From the NCBI RefSeq assembly GCF_023343835.1, contig NC_064472.1:43533799-43597798 (forward strand): a stretch of 64,000 nucleotides of DNA, written 5' to 3'. A program made the position numbers and the translations under genes. This DNA comes from Lagopus muta. Its lineage: Eukaryota > Chordata > Aves > Galliformes > Phasianidae. Positions 45,678 through 58,500 of this stretch are shown one piece after another. The notes under the pieces are model-generated. The model saw nothing but the letters and a program-made list of their open reading frames with translations. It ran no database searches and was not told the DNA's origin. Every line of letters begins with the position of its first letter. The first letter of the stretch is position 1.

Positions 45678-48600
45678 TTCATTATTTAGTATTCTTTCAA
45701 AAGGATCCCTATGGGTATAATTGATCAATTAATGATTAAACTGCAATGTATTGCAATTTTTTTTCCTAGCAGAAATAATGACTTTACTTTTATTAATTAT
45801 GTACCTTTGGTATATGTAAGAGCATTTTTCCCTCCTTTGTCATATACAAAATTAATTGCAGACAACGTTGTTAGAAACCATCCTATTTCTTTTGACATAA
45901 TTGCATATATTCCTGTATACTGAGATAAAGGTTTATATACTGAAATAAAGGCTTTCAAATCACTACTATTTGTTAACATTAAAAATACCAAATGTAGCAC
46001 TAAATGAGCTCTGCAATGATATTATTTCCAGTTACAGGAAGTTTATAGTAATTCATACAGTTCTGAATTTACTCTATCTGTGCCAGTCATTGCAGAATAG
46101 AACTGTAGTACCATAGTTAATCTTAGTCCCCTGAATCTTTCTAGAGTTTAGATGTATTACATTTTTACTTAATTACAATTTTAACTTATTAATTTTTAAT
46201 TGTGAAATCTTTTTTACTATCTTGATTAACTGTAACTAGTGGATTTTGCTTTGTTTTGTCATAGACACAGGAAACAAATATGGAAGCTTGTGATAGTAAA
46301 AGGAGAGTGGCATGCTGTATAAAGGAATTTAAAGCAGCAGACAAAACCAGCTGCAGTCATGTAGGGCAATGCACATTTACTTGATGAGGTGGATATTCTA
46401 ATTCAAACATATCTCCTGGATTTATGTTGAAATAAAAAAATTGTGGTCACCAAATCCACTTTGTTGTGCTTTTTCCCGTTTTAAATAATCTTCTATTTAT
46501 TGGAAGTCCTGTAACTTGTCTGTAATACTCCATTTTATTGAAATTGCTTTTTGCCATACAGCAAATATTTTAAAAGATCCATGATCAAATATAGTACTTA
46601 AGATTCTGTTTCTGCTCAACCTCGTATTTATCTTATTACTTCTGTTCCCTATATACTGAGAAATTATTGTGCAATACAAATTAAGAAAATAACATTGTTC
46701 AGGGCTATTTTATCAAGCTGAAGATTAGAACTCCGATATACTTGCTACAATGAAACCACATGGATTCCTTCTGAGTGAAATACTTCACGTTTTGCAAAAT
46801 GTAGCCCAAAAAGAGTTGTAAAGATTTATTCATTTGCTATCATGCAGTAAAAATCTTGCTTACAGGTGATTTTATTTTGATAGCAACATTACAGTTCCTT
46901 TGACACTCTTTACTGCTAACCTAGAGAGTACATATGCACAAATATTTGGGTCTTCTAATTGTATTTTCTGTGCAGAATGAGTTGCTGTCTTAGTTCAAGT
47001 ATTAAAACCTATCTTGTTTGTTTCTTCTTTTTTTTATTCTGTCTCTCTCCTTTGAAATATGACTACCAGTCATGTTGTTTTGGGGTTTTGCAGTCTCACC
47101 TCCAAAAATTTCCTGCAGAAAAAGGAGAACACTTGTTCTTAAGCATTACACAAGGATTTCAAAGAGGTTCTCCTTCCTTGAATATACAAATTCTGTCAAT
47201 TTGCTTTTATGGCAAATGCCAGACCTTCATAAACTGCTAATATCAGAAAAAGCAATGTTTCTCTGGTAAAGAAAACCTGCAAGCAAACCTACAGAATTAT
47301 CTCTTAAGAAGACCCTGGAGACAAACGTTGCAAAGCATCTGCATATTTGTTCACTTCAAGCTACATAAAACCTTGTTTTTCATTCAAAAATTTTCATGCT
47401 TCTAACAGCATGAAAACTCATTAATTTAATCAAATTTAGGAGATTTAACATTCCTTTAACCTTTTTATAATTGCTTCTTTATTAACTGTTTCTTTATATT
47501 TATCACAATATCACAAATATTTGCACTTTGAAGCAAAGTCAGAGCACAGAATAATACTTGTCTTTTTCTTTCTTTTTCCCTTAATTCTTCTAATTTGTCA
47601 ATGCTTTCTGATTTCTCTGATGGATTGTTTTGCATTTACAATGACAGCTATAATAAAATATTAAAATATTAAAATATTTTTATGTCTACTTTCAATTTTT
47701 CTCTTAATAAGAAACTGTTTTTAATGCATATAATCTCAAATTCTTTTTTATTAGAAACTGACGAAATTAGTTCCACAGTTTTAGTGATCACACTGAAGAC
47801 CAAAGTTTGAGGTTACAGGAGAAAAATATGAGGATAATTGCTTGTCTTGCTTATGCAGTGATCTATTTACATAGCAAATTGAATGCTTGTGTATATAGAT
47901 GGGTGAAATTAGTGGTCCATTCAGATAGATAATTATGCAGAGAAAGAATATAGAGCAAACATCTGCAGCTGCAGCAATGACTATTGTGAAATCTGTCAAC
48001 AACCGCTTATGTATGATCTTGAAACCTCAATATTGTCATCGTTTTTACAGCTTGAGGTGTTTTCTAGTCTTACTATTTTATCTTATTTTTTCATTTCAGC
48101 AACTAATTATGATATACCAGCACTACCACTTCTGTAGAAAGAAACAGGAAATCAGTGCCTTCTACATTCTTGAAAACAGGAGACTTGGAATTGTGAAGTG
48201 TTATTTCTTCAACGTTCAGTAAAAATCTGTCAATGCTGTAGCTGAAATTACCTGTGGGGGCAAGCTACTGATAGTCTTTGTACAGTCTTGCAGTGATTTT
48301 TTTTTTTTTTTTCCTGACATATTGAAAGATAACTACAAACTAGAAACTAGAGTTATCTAAGTATATGCCAAGAGGAGGATGTAGGTATTTCAGTTGCGTG
48401 AAAACTGAAGTATGCATTCAAAATCTGGTATTATATTTCTCTTCCATGAATTCACGTATTTTCATATTAACTTTGCGTGATCTGCAGAAACACTATAATC
48501 CTTCATTAGGGTTGAGCTCATTCTATGAATTTCAGCAACACACTAAAATTAAGTCTTCGTACATCGTTGTGCAGAAAAATGTTGTTTTCTATGCTGAGCA

Positions 48601-49080
48601 AAATTGGTAGTGTCTTTTCATCACTGCATTCAAAGCTTTCTGATCAGTTGGCAAAGTTGCAAAGAGGCACTTGACTGAAACTCTGTTTTATTTAGTAATC
48701 TCTTATTGTACATCTTGCTTATAGATTATTTGAGGATTACTTCATAAAGCATTGTCTGCAAACAGCTAAACAGACCTAATTATTTTACTTAATCCTGTCT
48801 GCATGTCAGAGAGTAGAAGAGGAATAAAATAAGCTTCCTTCCTTTCAGTGGCAGCAGATGATTAATTTGGCTCATTTGCATTGTGGAATTTCATTTTTAG
48901 TGGTACAACTTGAAGCAGATCCTAAGATTTCTAATTCCTTAGTGCTGGGTGCTTTGTCTGCAGAATATTCAGATGTGTCCAGCTCCATACTCAAGGCCAA
49001 GTATTCCAGAATGATGGTATGAGGAATACCATTCCAGCTAGCTCTGAACAGTATGGAGCAGGTGTAAGACTTCATTGATA
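45678..49080. other. Noncoding AT-rich stretch
   Basis: No gene, LTR or LINE was recognised. A T-run lies at 48297-48312. Confidence 0.6.
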
Positions 49081-49084
49081 GTTT

Positions 49085-50440
49085 AACAGAATAAAGCTTC
49101 TTGGCTACCTGAACACACTGCTAGCTCATGTTCAGCCAGCTGTCAAGTAGCACAACAAGGTTTTTTGTTGCCAGGCAACTTTCCAGCCACTTTCTCATGC
49201 CTATACTGCTGCATAGAGTTGTTGTGACCCAACTGCAGCACCCAGCACTTGGTCTTCTTTGATGTCATGAGATTGGACATGGCATGACATGAGATCTAGC
49301 CCATCCAGATCCCTCTGCAAAGCCTTCCTACCCTAAGTGAATCAAGTTGCACCCAACTTGGTATCTGTGGTGATTTTGTATCAGTAGGTAGCTTAGCTTC
49401 GTGACATCACTCTATCACTTCCCCTCCTCAGCAGAACAGGGAGAGCAAATGCAATGGAAAAGGGCTCACGGGTTGAGATAAGGACAGAGAAATCACTTAC
49501 CAGGTAATCGCCAAAGGCAAAAAAAGACTCAGTGTAGAGAAATTAATGTACTTTATTGCCAATTAATAACAGACAAGAGCCACAAAAACTAAAAGCAAAC
49601 TAAAACCAGCTTTCTCCTTTTCACGCTTTCATACCTCCTTCCCTGAAGCAGCACATGGGAACGTGCAAAGGGCGCTGAGTGCCATCCGTGAGCGCTCCAG
49701 GCAGCGGTGGGGTGCTGCTGGAGGGCGCTGCTGTGACACCGGGCTGCTGGGCGCTGTGAGCGCGGCCCTCTGCAGCCCTGGAACCAAAACATGGCCACAG
49801 AAGCCCAGCACATTATTGCCTGCAGTTTTACTGAGAGTTGCGCTTAATCCCCTCGCACAGGCAACTGATATAAGTGTTACAGATAAGTGTTCCCTACTCT
49901 TGAGCCCTCCGGCATGTCTCTAGTGGCTGTCCATCAACTGGATGGAACTCCATTCATCATTACAACTCCGACTCCAGCCATCCCGTCGTTTTATCCAGTG
50001 AACTGTGTACCTGCTTAAGCCACGAGCAGGCAGTTTCTTCAGGAGAATTCTGTGGGAAACTGGTGTTAAAAGCTTTACTAAAATCCAGGCAGTCAGCATC
50101 TCAAGCCTTTCCTTCATCTGCTAAGTTGATCGTCTTGTTAATCACATGCTTTTCAAAAACACGTGGCACTCGGGGTGATCTGCTCCATAACCTCCCTCTC
50201 TACTGAGGTCAGGCCTGTGATTCCTGCAATCCTCCTTCCTGCCCTACTTGACTGGGATCACATTCGCCCACCTGCAGCCGACTGAAACTTCTCCAGTTAG
50301 CCAGAACTGCTGGTGAAGTACTGATAGTGGCATGGTGAGCACTTCCAGCAGCACCACAGGTTAATCTCACCTGGCCCCACAGCCTTATGAATACTCAAAT
50401 GATTAGTAGCTCACTAGCAGCTTCCCATTATATGGGGATG
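49085..50440 (-). mobile_element. Old CR1 LINE RT fragment, split
   Basis: Read on the minus strand, 49085-49375 and 49915-50440 match successive parts of the CR1 RT region. The first carries the CAGCACCCAGCACTTGG and CATCCAGATCCCTCTGCA blocks. The second carries the AGGCCTGTGATTCCTG-type block. It is strongly diverged. The gap between the two parts holds an LTR-like insert. Confidence 0.65.
49434..49905 (-). mobile_element. LTR-like insert within the old CR1
   Basis: This segment is unlike the CR1 on both sides and interrupts it. On the minus strand it has an AATAAA near 49552-49557 and, higher up, a GC-rich part at 49660-49800 that resembles a promoter region. I recall similar sequence from bird LTR elements but cannot name the family. 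Both ends are approximate. Confidence 0.4.
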
Positions 50441-53305
50441 AATGACCAAGATACGAGCTGATTTGTGCCAGGCTTAGCAGTGAAGCTTTGGAAAGCTGTA
50501 TTCTTTACATGTGATTTGTTTCGTCTACATAGTATCAAACGCCGCATCTTACAGCCAACTACTATTTTTGCATTGTTTCCTAAAGCAATAAGGTTAGTAT
50601 TTATATATCGAAGTGTAAAAAGACAGAGGAAATATTCTGGGTTTTTTTGCTGTGGTTTTTTTTTTTTTTTTTTTTTTTTTCCTCAAGTGACAATGCATAT
50701 AAATATAATGTATGTGAAAGTCATAACTGTAAAATATTTTTAAATGCTGCTTTTAGGAATGTGAAAATATCAAAAACTGATAAAAACTGAATGTACTACT
50801 GCCTGTGAAAAACTTACTGAGCTATGTGCAGTTGCAAACATCTTCCTGCAGACATTTTCTTCTGTTGAATTACGTACGTCTTCAGATCATTTACAGATGA
50901 CCCTTGTTTTATATTGGTAATATGTAATGTTTAAAACTTGATATCTACTGGTAATTCACAAGAAAACATTTCAATATGTATTTCATATGTATGTATATAT
51001 ATATTTGTAGCAAGTGTATGTTTTTCCATTTGGATGACATTTTCTAATGTTTTAAGAATACACTGAAAACATTCCACTGTCTGATGATTCAGAAATCTTC
51101 AGAATGCATGAAAATGCCTATTTAGTTTTTCAGGTTTGTAGGTTTTTATTAAAAACATTTCTATGCTAATCAAGTTAAATGAATTATACTTTGTAGCTTA
51201 AAGGGCAAATTGGATTTAACAATCACAGTTTGTTAAGCAGAAATAACAAGGAGTGGCTTCTCCACTCATTAGATTTGGCTTCTTCTACACAGGTATGAAA
51301 CAGACCATTCGTGGATGGTTTCTTCAACCCATTTCCTATCAAATCATGTAATGGATGTGCTCTTATTATTCATAAATTACATATTATATACCAACATATA
51401 TATTATCCATGGCTTTGCAAAAAGAAACCCATTTCTGTGGGCTAATGGTTTTATATTTTCTGATTTCACAAAGAAACATTCCAAAGCCATACTAAGAAGT
51501 TGCTCATACTGAGTTCTCAATATCAAATTACTTAGGCCTTTTTCATTTTTTTCCTAAAGCAGTTCTATTAGTCCTCTAAAATCTGCTTAGGTGGGACATC
51601 TAGAACAGCTGATAATGTGATATGTTTACAAACACTCTGGAAAAGGGAGTCTAACACTTCCAGTACAAGCTAAAGGATGAATAAACAAGAAGGAAAAATA
51701 TTGTAGTTTATGCTTAAGGGTTTGGGTGTTGCACAGTTTCTGATCATGCCACAGATTCCAGGATAGGCTGGCTGTCATTTGATGTCTTTAAATCTTTGCT
51801 TCTTGTCAGCAGAACAGAAATGAAATGCTTCTTGTTTATCTTTCTATGTCTTGTTTGTCTAATTTGAAAGCACTTCAGCTTGGTACAAAGCAAAGCACGT
51901 GGGAAACTAATTTTGGTTGTTTTATGTAAACGCTTCTGAATACACAAATACTGACAACTCATGAAATTAGAAAGACACATGAATGCTTCTTGTATTTTTC
52001 TGAATAGCCTGATCTGCAGATCCCACTGTTACCACTTAGGTGCCAATTTTACAATTCTAATGCCTTACTTCTCTATTCTGAATCCATCAGAGCATGTTCC
52101 AGTACTTTTGTGAAGTTGGTATCATCTCCATTTTTTGAACTAATTGTATTTACTTACATTACAGCACTCTGTTAGGGAGAGAAGCTTCATTTTGTGTCTA
52201 TTGTTATTATAATTAGTGTTATTGTGTCTATTGTATAATCAATTGTGCCTATTGTAATTATTATTTTTGCTGTTAATTATAAAAGTAGACTTTAATAGCA
52301 ATAATCTGAAGTTCTACCACAATATAGGAGGGTGCACCTACTAGAAAACAAGGAAGATGAAGGATGTGACATTTAAGAAACATGGTTTCTCCAGCCTTAA
52401 AACTAAAACTTAGTAACAGACAGTGCTAAGATAATAAAGTCAAAGTATTAACATTTTAATTAGTTTCCTTATATTTAAAGTCTCACCTACGAATTCTAAT
52501 GGCAAAATTAGGTGCTGAGGAGAATAAACTTCTTTATGGAAAATACGATTAAAATTGTACTTAGAGTGGTCAGCATAAAATGTTAATAAATACTTTAATC
52601 CAACTTTCTGCATTTAATTTGCATTTAAGTAGCATTCCTGGCTTTCAATTCAGTGCAAAGGAATAAATTATGTGTAGAAATACAAAATTTATTTTATATT
52701 AATTCCTTGGATTTTTTTTTTTTTTTTTTTTTTTTTACTGTGCAGTCGTTCTTTTACCAAATAGCTGAGAAAAACAGAAATTTGGTGCAGAACAGCAGAA
52801 GTAAATTTTGAAGAGAGCCATTTAAATAAGAGACCATCAATCCAAATACTGCAAGGAAATATTTCCTATAGGGGGAAGGGAAGAAAAAGAAAGAAAAAAA
52901 ATATGATAAGATGATTCTTTGGGGGAAAATGCTTTGAAGGATTCCAATTTCTCTGTTTTCTCCCCTTTATCCATTGTAAAGAGTTGAATACTTTAGTTGT
53001 AATAATCTCCAACAACACAACGATGAGGAAAAGCAGTGATGAAGTTGTCTAAGTGCTTGGTCAGAACTCTCTGGTATGGCAGTGTCACGTATCTTTCTGC
53101 CATTCTGTATCACGAAGACTGATAGTTAAAAAGAGTGAAAATTGATTCATTCTTTAATCAACTCACTTCTAACAGAAGTGTACTCATGGTGATGCCAGTT
53201 TAACGTAAAGAAAGAGTAAATATTGATATATAAAAAAACCAGAATTTCTCATATGCAAAAAAAAATTGCTGCACTTTGATTTTTAAACAGAGGAAATATA
53301 ACTGA
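50441..53305. other. Noncoding AT-rich stretch
   Basis: No gene was recognised. There are long T-runs at 50656-50680 and 52711-52736. Confidence 0.6.
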
Positions 53306-53885
53306 CCATAACTCTGATGACCTCCAGATATCCCTCCCACCCCTACGATTCTGTGTTTCTGTAATTCAGTGATTCAGAAGATGATTAAAAGTGCATTACA
53401 GAGACAAACTGTAGTGTTAATAGTCACTTTCAAATTATTCACCTAGTGATGTAAATGGCTAGTGATGTAAATAGTACCTAGCTACGTGGAAATGATGGTT
53501 GGGAGGGGAAAATCAATGTGTCAGCTCCTCCTGCTCTGTTGTTTTTCGAGACACGTATAGAAAATTGCAATGAGCAACAGATCACAGCTCAGGTAAGTAT
53601 CAGGAGAGATTTCAGTGCATGGCTAATTCAGTTTATTAAGCAACTGCTTTGGTGATTTCGTCATTTTCCTTAATGAGAAAAGCCTCCTTGCATTTGACAG
53701 AAGACATGAAAACTTGACAAAAATACATGAAAAGTGCAGTTAACTCCATTTCAGCTCCTTTTCCAGCTGAGTTCTTCCCACATCTTCCATTCACCATTCA
53801 GATGATTCTCTTTCATGGGGCTACAGTTGGACCAGATGATCTTGGCAGTCTTTTCCAACCTTGGTGATTCTATGTGATTCCATGG
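53306..53885 (+). mobile_element. Two short CR1 3' ends
   Basis: 53306-53385 (GATGACCTCCAGATATCCC to GATTCTGTGTTTC) and 53800-53885 (GGACCAGATGATCTTGGCAG to GGTGATTCTATGTGATT) are both CR1 3' ends in plus orientation, with about 415 unremarkable bases between them. Confidence 0.7.
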
Positions 53886-56800
53886 GAAGAGAGAAGTGGC
53901 AGCATATTTACAGTGCCAGAGAGAGCACTTGGCATTCTGTGGTGCAGCAGTAAAAGCCCCAGTGCTGCATTCAGGCAAGTCAGTGAAACAGTTCCCACTG
54001 AATTCAGTCAGATGAACACAGTGACGAGTGCCGCACCCCTTCAGTACAGCAGTGGGAATCAAAGCAGCTTCAGTGCAGTGCAGTTTCACCAGCACGGTTG
54101 TGACTGCTTGGTAAGCATATAAACGGTTATGAGATTTACAAATATCAGGTGATGAAAGTGTTAAAATTTTCTTCTAGCAAATAAATGAAAATAAGAGCTA
54201 AGGAAATAAGTAATAAAAGCTGCTTGCTAGGAAAGGATGTTATTTTCCCTAGTGGAAGAAAGGATGTGTATTTTTGCTATAGTGCATTATTGTGAAAATC
54301 TATTTAAGTAGATGATCTTTCTAATCACCTAAGACTTACGAATCCATTTAGAAATGCTATCTTCTTTTCCCAGGCAAACACTTCTGAGCAGCCAATATGC
54401 AAACAGGCCAGACACAGTAAATCTTACACTATGTTTTGCTCAAAGGCCTGCCCCTGTGTGCCTTTGGGCTATTACTGGCCTCAGTAATTTGAAGCTGTTT
54501 AATTTGTTTCTGTTTTGTGATAGGTCTGAAATACTGTAATTTTACTTGAACTATTATTCAATTTTTTCTGTGTAGAACATAAAAAAAGAACACTGATATT
54601 AGAACAACTTTAGGAAATAGAATTGTTCTGCAGTTATCTTTTATTTTAAGACACAAAAAAATGTGTGAGGTCTATAACCACTGTATAAGCCGTGAAGAGG
54701 GAAGTGTGCGCTCTGAGTAGATAGATCCTCTGCTGACATAACTAGGTATAATCCCATTAGTTTCTGTGTGGCTGGAAGACATAGCCTGAGAGATCTGGTT
54801 TGAGTACTTTTCTGTCTTATTATGCTTGATATGGCTGCATTTCTCAAAATATCAAGTGAGGTAATCCTCTCTTCTCCTCATTATTGCTGAAGGCACATTT
54901 GGGGTATTGTGTTCAGTTCCAGGGCCTGCACTACAGGGGAGACCTATGCATAAGAGAAAGAGTGAATATCAGATTCTTGATATTCGCTAACAGAAGTTGT
55001 ACAGCCTTATTTCTCCTGGTAGCAGGTATAAGGTAGCAGACTTTTAAGGATGATTACCAATATTCTAAGATAGAAAACCACATTTTTTCAGATATATTCA
55101 TGTATACCTGAGATAAGACAGCTAAGACACTTCAGAAAAACTGGTATTGAGTCAAAGTGAAAATTATGTATTGATGATATCTATTATTTTCTATGCTTCA
55201 TGAATAAATCAGTGCTGAATACCTCCACATCAGAAACTTTCCACACCTTCTGTGAGATAAAATGCAGAAGAACCTTGAGTGTCCTGTCCCTGTTTCCTGT
55301 GGATGATCATTTTTTATGTAACATTTGGGTAAATGCCTGGACTTAGTAAGAAGTATTATGGGCTATAGTTTCTTGTCGCTATTTATCCAATTTTTCCTAC
55401 TGTTAGAATTATGTAATACTTTGACAGATACACTGTGACACTATCTAGTGATGCCATGAAGGGCTGTAAATACATATACACAGGTGATGCATCAACTTTT
55501 CCAAGTGTGCTGCAGTCCACAGGAATATCTTAAACATATTGATACTCCATTTTTCTGTATGCACGGCAAATATTTGTTGCACCATTTTAAACTAGGTCAT
55601 ACTGCAAATACTGTGCTGATGGTCCTCTTGCTTCCCAGAAGGCTAAGTGGCTGCTGAATGTCAAAAAGTTCTGCCTTACTTTATTATCCGAACAAGTAAG
55701 CAGAAAACAGTATCCGTCCAGTATAAAAATGTATAAACTTCATACAGCTGACAGAAATTGAATTTTAGGATATTTTTATATAGGCTGGCCATGGAGCAGT
55801 ATTAGATAGTACTCTGTAAACTGAGATTTTTATTTGCACTGGAGTTTATCAAATAAAGGTGATTAAAATTAATTTTCCATTGCTGTTTTCAGACAACTTC
55901 TGACCTCCTTCTAATCCTAAGATACATAGATTCAGTTGAAAGCAGACTTATCTGACAAAACTGTGTTTCATGTAAAGAACATGGTTTGCATTAGAACACT
56001 AAGCTATTCTGACTCTGTGCTTTAACATTAGCTTTTATCTTTTTCTCCTGTCAGTGGAGATTACTTTCAAAAATGGAGATTTTCAAGAAAACATATTAGT
56101 GGTCCTTGAGCAAGTGTTCTAAAGGTCATTTAGGATTCTGCATCATTAGTTGCAGAAGTAAATGAATACTTAGGCTTTTTAATTTATGTATTGTCCCTGT
56201 GATTAAAGCAGTAATTTACTGTGAGCATTTCAGCTGCAGTCCAGGAGCAGAGCCTGATATAAGAATAACTCAAAGCCCCAGACCAATACTGTAGTTCAGT
56301 TATTTCTGTTAGGCAGACTGCTCTTCAGTTTCACTCTGCAAGGCCAATTTCATTAGTGGAAGCAGTAAGATGGACAGGAGGAAAAAGGAAGGATCATGGG
56401 CATTTTGTCCTGCTGGCCCAGGAAGAGCTGCTTAGAGACAAAGTTCTCCCGTGAAGGAGAACAAGATCTGAGAAATAAAGAAAAACCTTTTAAAGAGGTT
56501 TTTACCATAAGTCTTTGTTACCCCTCTGAGCTGCACCCAGTACTAAAGAAACTGCAAGAATACAAAAGCTATGTAAAATGGAAACCAGGCCAGCTTCACC
56601 ATCCCCTTTTAAATGGAAATATTTACCCCTGATTTGCTTCTTTTTCTTCAACATGGATGGTGGTAAGGACCCATCACATGGGTAGAGGAGATGTTAATTT
56701 TGAAGAACTAACAATTGGAAGAAAAAGAAGATGGAAATCAGCCAAAAACAACAATAAGTTGTTTATTACTTCCATGAACTTTCAGAAAAGTGCTGTTATC

Positions 56801-57467
56801 CCAGAGACAGAAGGTGTATACACCAGACCATATCCTTCTGCAGGCCTGTGGTGGTCAGGTAACAAATCAAAATCACACCAAGAGAAGTACTATTGCCACG
56901 CAGAGCAGTGAATGGAATGAAAGTATTGAGAGGAGTGCTTTATTGCAGCTAGCTTCCAGGCAAGTGACATATAAGCAATTTCTTTTTTTTTTAATTGATA
57001 CTAAATATTGCTGTAAGGAAATTTAGCAATAATAATAATAATAATAACAATAATAATAATAAATAATCTCTTATGCAATCCTTTGAAAACGGACTGTAAT
57101 AAAAGAACTTGTATAAAATGCTGTTTAAGGGTTGTGTAGATTATGGGGAATAAATGTGGAATCTGGCCCCAAAGGAATCAATAGGCAATTTTCTACGATG
57201 TGACGCTAAAATTTTGCACTAATTACATAGATTTAATCTCTCTAGGTTGGCAACTGTGACATATCACAGATCAGAAATATTTCAAATTAAGATGTTAAGG
57301 AGCAATGATGAGTAGGGTGGAAGGTGCCATTAAAAATATACATGATTGTCATCATGGAAAATGAATTTTCTTTCCATCCTCAACAGCCAACATTTTCTAT
57401 ATTGGAAACAAACTAACAAAAGAAGTAATATGAGACACTGCACTATTAGGAGCTAACATGATAATAG
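53886..57467. other. Mostly empty region downstream of CHRNA8
   Basis: A possible CR1 scrap lies at 54885-54965 (GTGTTCAGTTCCAGGGCCTG). An AAT microsatellite lies at 57027-57066. No gene was recognised. Confidence 0.55.
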
Positions 57468-57473
57468 TTTATT
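57468..57473 (-). terminator. CHRNA8: Possible CHRNA8 polyadenylation signal
   Basis: The minus strand reads AATAAA about 510 bases after the stop codon, giving a 3' UTR of ordinary length. Other signals further on cannot be excluded. Confidence 0.4.
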
Positions 57474-57978
57474 TTCTTATATGCAGTATGCAGCCTCATA
57501 AAACTGCAGAGAGATGCCTGTCAAATCTGAGAAGAAGATGTCACAGCCACATTAAACAAATATGACAAAACATAGATATTGAAAACAACAAAATGCTGCT
57601 TCTAGACATTAATCTATCTTTTAAATTATTACAATATTTAAAAGTTCACAAAGATAAAATAACACATTTACATTGGTGTTAACTTCTAATAAATACATTG
57701 TGGATTTGGATTCTTTTCTATTTTTTGTAGCAGATGATAACATAGTTATATGTGGAAGTTGTCTGGGAATTAAGTAAGAGGTCAGTATGTATACTATTCA
57801 GTAACTACTATTACTAACATCAGAAATAATTATCTCCTGAAATTAATTTTATCCCCTTCTGTGTATGTCAGCACATAAAAGTACACTTCTCTGTTTTGAA
57901 TTAAATTATCTATCAATAGTACTGATGATATTTACTTTAAAGTTACCTTTCAGCTCTTTGTGTTCGTATTTGAAATGC

Positions 57979-58500
57979 TTACGTAAAATCCTTTGAAACA
58001 GCTTCTATGAAGTTGGGAGCAGACATGAGTATTGTAAATGTGCAAATGATGGCAAAAAGGGTAAATGCAACCAGGCATAATCTGTCTATGACTGCAGCTG
58101 CAAACTTCCACTCACTGCAGATCTCTTCACCCTCATCTTGCTTCCTGAAGCGCATTGCAATGAACTGAACTTCCTCCAGTATCTTCACAATCACTGGGAT
58201 GGTATCCATTAAAGCCTTTTTTTGAACATGCTCGTTATCTTCTGGTAAGGGGCAAGTAATCTTTCCACTCTTGCTACCCAGATCATTGTTCTGGGGGCAG
58301 CATGGATTTTCCATTGTGTGGTAGCTATAAATCATATTGCCATTGCTGGGCTGGTGCCCAGGTAGGACATTCATCTCTGTATTTTTCAGGCTTGGATGGT
58401 GCTTGGAATAGCTATATTTACAAGAGAGGGGCTTTATATTTTCCCCGGGTTTTTTCATACGTAAAAACCAAGCACACCAGTTCAGTAGAATGACACGGAC
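57979..58500 (-). CDS. CHRNA8: CHRNA8 last coding exon (nicotinic receptor alpha-8)
   Basis: This exon encodes 173 residues and the stop of the neuronal nicotinic acetylcholine receptor subunit alpha-8, a cation channel subunit gated by acetylcholine. It begins after a clear acceptor (CTTTCTTTCAG, 58501-58511) with [15 protein letters not shown], the helix after M3. Next come the variable cytoplasmic loop, the amphipathic helix ([19 protein letters not shown]), M4 at about residues 137-159 and the short extracellular tail ending SKDFT. The loop matches what I recall of chicken alpha-8 and differs from alpha-7, which shares the conserved ends. The frame is intact with no damage. Upstream exons continue at 63774 and beyond the right edge. 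Confidence 0.94.
   Translation of the reverse strand, partial: VRVILLNWCAWFLRMKKPGENIKPLSCKYSYSKHHPSLKNTEMNVLPGHQPSNGNMIYSYHTMENPCCPQNNDLGSKSGKITCPLPEDNEHVQKKALMDTIPVIVKILEEVQFIAMRFRKQDEGEEICSEWKFAAAVIDRLCLVAFTLFAIICTFTILMSAPNFIEAVSKDFT

Noticed and set aside
49589..49813. GC-rich overlapping open frames
   Set aside because: They fall inside an LTR-like insert, and no domain is recognisable.
56396..57026. Overlapping plus-strand frames with KRRWK-type basic residues
   Set aside because: Short, no family resemblance and no promoter or splice signals; probably chance.
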